Source of the DNA: Magicicada septendecula
Taxonomy: Eukaryota; Arthropoda; Insecta; Hemiptera; Cicadidae
NCBI GenBank assembly: GCA_034769895.1
Contig: CM068367.1
Location: 315,765,986-315,829,985, forward strand
Length of the DNA: 64,000 nt
Direction of reading: 5' to 3'
Shown: piece by piece, positions 56,857-64,000 of the stretch
How the letters are laid out: each line of letters opens with the position of its first letter
How positions within the stretch are numbered: the first letter of the stretch is position 1
The notes under the pieces: model-generated
What the model was told of the DNA's origin: nothing
Database searches by the model: none
The model's input: only the letters and a program-made list of their open reading frames with translations
Position numbers and translations under genes: made by a program

Positions 56857-58275
56857 GACTCTAGAACATTCAATTAAAATATCAACAAACGGCCTTACAT
56901 AATTCCATATCCCCAACTGATTCGTTTCCTCTTGGTCGTACTGGTTCGATTTTTTATAAAGTAGTGGTTTTTCATTTAATTTGGTTAGCCTACAATGACA
57001 GCTGTTCTATATTCATACACAATTACATAAACAGGATACAACATAATATGGTGTACTTACATCTAATATATAAGAATTCCATACAAATTAAATATTGTTC
57101 TTTTTTCCCTTAACAAAACATTATTCCCCACAAAATTACACATTGATTACATATAAGACAAGTAACTAATAACAACCTTACTATAGGATATATATTGCAA
57201 ACAAAATGCATTATTACCTTTGAATTTAAATAAAATTTATTGAACATTATAATTTTAATCACAATTATCCATTACGGTACCTAAACCTTTTCCTTGTTTA
57301 TCTGTTATTATCAATACTATTATTATTACATTATTCAATCCTCTGTCACGCAATTCAAAACAAAATAAATTTAAATTCATTACTGACCTTCACCTTTTAA
57401 ATTAATTCAATTCCTAAATTACCAATTTAATTTAATTCCTCAATTCCTAATTAAATAAAATTCATTTAATTACCTCATTTGTTCAAAACAATTTCATTTA
57501 CTTTAATTACATTTTTCAAAATGATTCTACATTAACAACATCCTCTCACATAAATTTTAACTGCATTACAATCAAAATGCGAAGTTATTTCCTTATGTTA
57601 TTCATAAAAAGTTACCTTCATTTCATCATATCTTATATTTCTTTCGTTTCATAATAGAGTTTACTCATAGCAATGATTCATCAAAATAAAACATTCTTGT
57701 TGTTGTCAACTCCAGCATGACTGTAAACATTAGTCACACAAACTACAATGTCCATGTCAACAGCATATCAGCTGATGCACAACCAGAATATTACCATCAC
57801 CTTAACACAAGCATTTCCTTTAATTTTCACTGTAAATAAATATGGTAATCAGTTACCCTTTGTTTTACAATTCCAATCACAGTATATTTATTTTCCTTAC
57901 TAAAATTCACAATCTAAATTAATTTCATTTCAGCACAAATCAAAACAATTTAACTTTAGTTACATTATTTAAAACACTTTTGATGTAAATACACAATTCT
58001 AAATAAAATTCCTTAGTACCTCCTGTTAATTATTTAGTAAAATAAAATATTATTATTATTATTATACCATTCATCTTTCCTACAAACATGTGTTACACAT
58101 AAGCTATAATATACATTCCAACAAGATAATCTTAACACAATACAATACATTTAACTCCAACACATTTATTTACAAATTTTCGTCATATCCTTTTATTATT
58201 TACCACACTTCATTATTGAAATAAGCCAAGTAATTGCCATTAACTCAAATAGTTAAATGTTCATTCATTAATTAT
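56857..58275. other. non-coding AT-rich interior of element D
   Basis: No ORF. 58201-58266 (minus strand) holds GAATGAACATTTAACTATT and ATGAAGTGTGGTAAA, the same two motifs that follow the ORF in element 1. Confidence 0.6.
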
Positions 58276-59512
58276 CTAACCCCCGTCATCGAAAATTAAT
58301 CGGCTGCCCACATAACACATTTCGTTTTTATTTACCTTCATTATATTATTATTTTTTATATACTGACCATATAAATCTGTTTTTTCCATTTTACCATAAT
58401 AATGATCCCTAGGGTTACCCCCCATTATTATTTCATCATAAGCCAAGTCTACATTATTATTTTTAGTCCAGTCTCCATTAGTATTTATTGTTACACCCAG
58501 GTGAGTTACGTCATTATCACAATTGTCTGCTACTACAAGTACACTAATTCTCCCAACAGGTACATGTTTATCATTAATATTGATATTATAATCGTCTAGT
58601 ACTGCACAAGGTAATTCTACATTGCTAATAATATAATCATTTCTCTCAATATTTATTCCCCCTACTAACCCTTCATAATCTCTGCTTAATCTGAACAACT
58701 CTATCACTCTATCTCGCTCTTCATAATCACTCTCCCAACCCAATTTCACATTCTCATTCCACACAGAGGGCAAAACCACTTTATTATAACTCCATCTGGT
58801 CGTACCAGATATACACAAAAAACTTATTTGACCATTTGCCGACCCATTGTCGCCCAAATGTCCTAGTGAGGATCTTTTATCCCCATAAACCACTTGTGAA
58901 ATCTTTGCTCCACATTTAACCCCAGAAAAATTTGCCCCCTGTTCAACCTCTACATTTAACCTATCTCTATATTCCCTTTCTAACTCATTATGATCACTAA
59001 CTAGCAATCCCTGATTAACCTCAACTCTCATTATCACCACTATTATTTAATGTATCACCAATATTTTTATTCAATAATGTTTCATCATTACTTATTTTAA
59101 CACTGCCACTTACCTTATAATTCATCACCTGATTTGTATTTAAATTATTACCATTACTATTCGTAATTATTTCTCCATTATAATTACCACTTGTTTTACA
59201 GTCATCACTTACCTTGTTAACTGTTACTTCCTTGTTTATATTTAAACTAACCCCATTCTGATTATCATTTGTATTGACCCCACTTACCTCATTTTTTATC
59301 TCCACCGCACTTAAACTAGCATTATTTTTTGTAGAAGTGTCATCATTTTTACCTCCACTATAAAAACGACTCACCTGGTTTGGGTCACTTTCTTTATTCT
59401 CCTTTAATTTATCTCTCTCTAATTTCCCATCCCTTACGTGAAATCGTTTATTTATATAATTCATCAGATCGGCCCATGTTAGACCTACCCCGTTTTCCGG
59501 TACCTTGGCCAT
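58276..59512 (-). pseudogene. DGG-type Gag-like protein of element D, frame break near 59030
   Basis: From ATG 59512 a 163-residue piece (LTWADLMNYINKRFHVRDGK, then an Asn/Ser-rich linker) ends at 59021. A second frame overlaps it by 20 bp and runs 254 residues to 58276. The second piece has the family core, PSVWNENVK then DRVIELFRLSRDYEGLVGG, and ends LIFDDGG. The overlap could be a programmed shift or a mutation; no obvious slippery heptamer is there. The N-terminus lacks the clear coiled coil of element C. Function unknown. Confidence 0.68.
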
Positions 59513-59757
59513 ACTTGAGAAATATTAAATATCACTATAATATTGACGACTCGGAACACAAAGTTTTTTATAAGTAAAAACGTAAAGTTTTACCTTACAG
59601 CCTAAACCGGCTTTCACCTATAGAAGGCTTCATCAGAGGCCTTCGATCATAATATTGAGAAATATTATTATATAATACACTTTCATAAAAACTACAATAA
59701 TTATTCACACATACGCCATTACCACAACCTATTTTCTGTGTCTCAAAACAGGTCTAA

Positions 59758-59778
59758 TTCATATAATATTTATACGAA
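59758..59778 (-). promoter_or_regulatory. hairpin next to the PBS of element D
   Basis: On the minus strand TTCGTATAA pairs with TTATATGAA (one G-T pair) around a 3-nt loop, two bases after the PBS. Confidence 0.55.
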
Positions 59779-59780
59779 CA

Positions 59781-59797
59781 TCCTGGCAGGGTCGCCA
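59781..59797 (-). promoter_or_regulatory. primer binding site of element D
   Basis: TGGCGACCCTGCCAGGA on the minus strand, one base after the LTR. It resembles TGGCGACC-type gypsy primer sites. Confidence 0.65.
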
Positions 59798-59798
59798 C

Positions 59799-60847
59799 TG
59801 TAACGGTATTGACCTTTTACCATTTATACAAAATAATACAATAATAATACTACTAAAACTCACTGCTGCCAGAATTTTACTTACCGTCATAGTCCCATTA
59901 AACTTACCTTATTAAACTGCCCAGGTCACCACGATATTTTATGGTTTAATATCGAAACCTTTACACTCTTGCCCTTACAAAAATTAAAATAATCCCGCTA
60001 TCTGACCACCCTTAAACTCAGAAAATCCCACAGAACGTTAGACGAGGTTTTCAGCACAGAATAGGAAATGGTTATGGCATAATAACTTACTCTACCACAC
60101 GTTTTATATTAAACCAAATATTATTTTATTCACAATACCATATTCCCTTCTTTCTCAACAATTAGAAACACGCCTATTTAACCAAAATTCTTTGAACAAC
60201 TACTTTTAGCTAGGAACCAGTACTTTGATTAAGTATTGCTCCCCTTTTCCCTCACATACGCTCTCTCACTCTTTACAATTGCTACATACACTTTTTATCC
60301 CCCTTTTACTAAGCGCTTTACTGTTTTAAAATTCAAAAACTTACTGGCCAGTGTATTCACTGTAATTAACTTTTCTCGCTATTCCACTTATTCTGCCATC
60401 TTCCCGTACACTTTCACTTAAACCACACTTACCCTGTCCTAATTACTTTACTTTAAGAATTCATCGTATATCACGTTCACTGTTTCTTTATAGTATTCTT
60501 CATTGAAGTTTCAATACGTTTCGGTAGGTCTAGGCTACACTTTCCGCTTCGAACTACCGAAATTTCTGACGCCACTGATATAAAGTTTAACTTATAGACG
60601 ACTGTTCTCTGCTACTGTCTGATGCAAAACTGGGGTGACAATGTGTTTTTCTGTGATTCACAAAGAGACTGAGCTGGCAAGCTGTTGCGTAATACGTCTG
60701 GCTGGGCAGACTCAGACATAAACAGTCTGCAATAACATTGTATGTGTGGCTGGTTACAATGGGGTTCCACAAAGGTGAATACTGACTACTTTGGGATTAC
60801 AGTTGATTTAAATTATTATCTTTAACACCCAATTCTGTACCGTTACA
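59799..60847 (-). repeat. 5' LTR of element D
   Basis: Pairs with 55583-56631. Confidence 0.92.
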
Positions 60848-60851
60848 ACTG

Positions 60852-61689
60852 TCTTAAGTTTTCAGAGTGCTAACATCTCATCTTCAGTGCCTGGAACATT
60901 TTCAAGGTGAAGTGGCTTACTTGATTTGGCTACAGAGCATGGTATATAACTGGCTTCCCTTGGGGCTACTGCCAAGGGAGAGTTAGAGGTAAGGGTACCT
61001 GTGGTTGGATATTTTGTTGGTTGTTATTCTGTGAACTGTCAGTTAGGATTACCAATTAGTTGCTAGTTTAGTGAATTCATTATTGTCAGTCACTGCTGCC
61101 TGTCCATTTAATACTATTTCAATTCCCATTCTGTACTGTGACTTTCTTATTATTTATTCTTGCTAAAAATATTGTACTTTTGAAACTGAATGTAAATTCT
61201 GTCCTTTGGCATGTTTTGTCAGGGATGTCTTCTTGTTTTTGTCCCCACAGTTTGTGTTTATAGACGTGATGGTGGATATTTCTTCCAGAATGGCTAATAT
61301 AACTTGGTAAGTTTTTGCATGGTATTTAGTACACACATGTCCCCTCTAAATGTATTTGTTTCTTTGGGTTTTATATAAAAGCATTAATTTTTTGTGCATG
61401 TTGAATATTGTCCTGATGTGATGTTTCTTGAGTATTCTCCCTATTATGTCTGTTGTATATGGTAATGTTATGGTGCTGATGAACTCCTGTGCTTCTCTCT
61501 CCAGCTGTGTCTCCTATGTATCTTTTTTTTTTAATATATCTGTTTATTAAGTGCAGTGTATCCATTCAAAAGCACTAAAAGTGTGGAGATCTTTCTTGTG
61601 GTAGGTGCAGGGCTCTATGTGTGTCTTCACTACTAAGAACTATATTAATGCTCATTTTTCTATGTGAATTAAATATGACTGTGAGCAAT
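60852..61689. other. no gene recognised
   Basis: AT-rich DNA without a supported feature apart from a T-run near 61518. Confidence 0.5.
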
Positions 61690-62160
61690 TATCGGTTTTA
61701 CTTGACTAGAGAACTGAATGTCATCAGTATTTTAGAACAAGTGAGCCATTTTAAATATCTCATTTTGTGGAGTAAACTATGAGTCTAAAAATCTGATATA
61801 ATTGACAATAAATTTACAAATATTTGTGGAATAATTCATAGAAATCTTTTTTTTTTTTTTAAAGAGATAACTACAAGAATTAAATTTTATAAGACAATTG
61901 CAATACCCACTGGGAAATATGTGAGCGAGGTGTGGGTCATGACAAAAAAGAATACAGTAAGATTCAGAGAGCTGAATTGCAGTTTCTTCTTAAGACTTTA
62001 AACTATACGTTTCAGACAGAAAAATGAATGATGATATACGAGCAGAACTAGACACAGAAGATACAAATTCAATCATACAGAAGAGAATGGTGTGATCATT
62101 TGCAAAGGATGATGGAGGATCGACTGCTAAAATATAAAGCCACTGGTAGGCCTATTGTTC
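61690..62160 (+). pseudogene. LINE reverse transcriptase, C-terminal fragment 1
   Basis: Scattered across frames in order: VSHFKYL (61741), KFTNICGIIHRNL, TRIKFYKTIAIPTGK, SEVWVMTKKNTVRF, DDIRAELDTEDTNSIIQK, DHLQRMMEDRL. This matches the thumb and C-terminal region of a common insect LINE ORF2. A T-run (61848-61861) and many stops break it. No start, endonuclease or catalytic motif. Confidence 0.7.
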
Positions 62161-62215
62161 AACTTGCAAAGAATGTGGAAGAATTGTGAAATGCAGTGAG
62201 TGAGCAAGTGCTGTT

Positions 62216-62925
62216 ATGAACAGAGGTATGAGGATTAATGTGGATGACAAAAGCAAAGTGATCCTCATAACCAAGCAAACCAATGAAGAGTCCCTGAACA
62301 CTAAATGGGAAAAAAAGACATGTATAGCAGATCAAGTGGTTCAAATATCTGGTGACAGTAATAAACTTCAAATGGAAAGGCTGATGAAAAAAAAAACATT
62401 GTATACAGAAAGTGGACCAAATATATCACCAGATTTCTAATGGTACCGTGGATAAGAAGGAAATCACAGAAGTCACAGTACATGTATTTTACATGACAGT
62501 TTTGTCTACCCACATTACTGTATGGGACAAAAACCTTACCCTGCTAGAGAAGCATACAAGCAGATTTCAAACCAGCAAAATGAGATTTATGAGGCACACA
62601 GCCAGCAGATTCAGACCAGACTGAATTACGAATATGGCCATCAGATATCTGTGTCAGCAGACGTCAGTTGTGGGAACAGTAGACAAAAATGCACTGGAAT
62701 GATTTGGTCACATATAAGGACTGACAAAACGTAGGCGAAGCTCATAACGGAAGTGTGCCCAGATGGAGGGAGCAAAAGAGTTAGACCAAGACTGACAATG
62801 GCTGATTATACTAAGAACCTGAATACCTTGCCCATAAGAGAAAATTTAGAAAGGTGATAAAGGCTTCTGACACTTGATGGCTAAAGGGTTTGAAAAAAGA
62901 AGAAGGAGGATGAGATTTCAATATG
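62216..62925 (+). pseudogene. LINE reverse transcriptase, C-terminal fragment 2
   Basis: GMRINVDDKSKVILITKQ (62228), LPTLLYGTKT (62506), TSRFQTSKMRFMRHTA, VDKNALE then FGHI (62680-62715), and ADYTKNLNTLPIRENLER (62800-62855) in changing frames. This is a second, separate LINE tail in the same orientation as fragment 1 and repeats the same part of the protein, so two insertions or a duplication are involved. Confidence 0.7.
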
Positions 62926-62929
62926 TACT

Positions 62930-64000
62930 GTTAGTATAATATAATCAGGTCACTGTCATTGTGGTTTCTTGTACATCAAATTTTCAAGTTTATGTATTAT
63001 CATAATATAACAAATTAGCCAGTATTTTAAATGATTTTCTTCCATTTCGAAGACGAAATTATACTTCTTGTATAGCTTATAATATGTGACATCCATGTTA
63101 TTGTATGCCTCTTTATGGTATTATGCCGTGTGATGTTATCTGGTTGAAGTACATTTTGCTTACAGCATCTGAGCTAATACAATATTGGTCAGGGGATTGG
63201 AACTGGGTAGGAGAACATGTCTGATATGGTTTTTAAAAGTGATTCAAGAATGAGGATGTATCAACTTGCCTGGCAACTGGCGAATTTCAAACTTAACTGG
63301 TTTTTGTTACTAGTTTTGCTTTTATTGCCAACCAAAAGGGAAATGACTACACAAGGTACTTACTTTAACTTTTGATCAGTACAGATGTAATGTTAGTTTT
63401 GCCTAGCATAAATTGTTTTTGTATTTATGCTTGCCTATGTGTTCATTAACATGAAGTGAGTTTTTATAACATAATATTCTTAACATAAAAGTTGTAAAGG
63501 TAACTGCATGCAGATATTTATTACTGGTAATTCCTTATAGGTATTTATTAGTTTATTTACTAATTAGCAAAAGAATCATGTTTTGTTATGCTTCATGAAT
63601 CTGCAGTAAATATACATACGGCAATATTTTGTAGCATAGCCTAGCTGAGGAAAGATATAGTTAATCGTTACCTGTATTTCTCATTAAATTTTATTTTAAA
63701 GTTACAAAATTCTCAGCTTAGCAAAGGAACACAGAAACTTTTGACCTAAAAATGTGAACTGGAACAGATTAACATAAACAACTGGATAACCAAAATAAAC
63801 TGTATGTTTTTTCTATAAAATCAATGACTGGCTTAAATTCAAGGTTGTTGTTTACAATCTTAAATCTCAAAGATGATTAAAACATCTTAAATGTTAAGTC
63901 TTACTGTCCCCACTGCTTAAATAATATGGACATTAGCATATAAGTTTAATCTATATTTGAATGATCTAAATAACATGTATGTTTTACATCTTGTATTGAC
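62930..64000. other. no gene recognised
   Basis: AT-rich DNA to the window end with no supported gene or repeat. Confidence 0.5.

Larger units (their letters stand above)
55583..60847 (-). mobile_element. element D: complete non-autonomous LTR retrotransposon
   Basis: TSD ACTG (55579-55582 and 60848-60851). Two LTRs of 1049 bp each (3' 55583-56631, 5' 59799-60847), with ends TGTAACGG and CCGTTACA. By eye about 17 differences, mostly transitions, so insertion was recent. The interior has a PBS, the DGG-type ORF (one frame break), non-coding DNA, exon-like block, hairpin and polypurine tract. There is no pol. Confidence 0.88.

Noticed and set aside
59595..59640. Hammerhead-like CTGATGA with GAAA in the leader of element D (minus strand)
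   Set aside because: The base at the cleavage position would be G, stem II is only three pairs and stem I does not form.

Overview
This window is AT-rich, intron-bearing animal DNA, almost certainly from an insect or a close arthropod relative. I recognise no host gene. Nearly everything that can be identified is a transposable element: Ty3/gypsy-type and non-autonomous LTR elements, Penelope-like elements with hammerhead ribozymes, RTE-type and other LINE fragments, P, Tigger/pogo, hAT-like and Helitron DNA transposons, palindromic MITEs and microsatellites. Most coding regions are broken.

Layout. 1-4.25 kb: a decayed P-element-like transposase (minus strand) and an (AC)n tract. 4.26-4.49 kb: a short Penelope-type foldback with a hammerhead motif on each strand. 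4.73-32.72 kb: one nested stack. The outer element (element 1, plus strand) has a 5'-truncated 5' LTR at 4731-7221, holding a LINE, and a 3' LTR at 27346-32722, holding a 4.2-kb TIR transposon. Inside element 1 sits gypsy-B (10311-26931; TSD ATAT; LTRs of about 3 kb; long gag, pol with the RT core deleted). Inside gypsy-B, at the end of its integrase, sits element C (17075-22869, minus strand; TSD GAGG). 32.7-37.8 kb: two minus-strand Helitrons and a Tigger fragment. 37.8-42.45 kb: element E, a gypsy with an internal pol deletion (TSD ATAC), itself hit by a solo LTR and a palindromic MITE. 43.8-49.0 kb: a Tigger interrupted by a hAT-like element. 51.6-54.3 kb: a Penelope-like element with RT, GIY-YIG domain, inverted terminal repeats and hammerheads, then a related foldback. 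55.58-60.85 kb: element D (minus strand; TSD ACTG; 1049-bp LTRs that differ at few positions). 61.7-62.9 kb: two LINE RT C-terminal fragments.

The most unusual content is shared by elements 1, C and D. All three are LTR elements with unrelated LTRs and different primer binding sites, no visible pol, and one protein that keeps a coiled coil, a conserved core and a C-terminal Asp-Gly-Gly. Their 3' internal ends share a block that looks like an exon followed by an intron of about 70 nt, then a hairpin and the polypurine tract. Their LTR ends and 4-bp TSDs match those of gypsy-B, and the N-terminal coiled coil resembles that of gypsy-B Gag. My inference is that these are non-autonomous elements mobilised by a gypsy-B-like partner.
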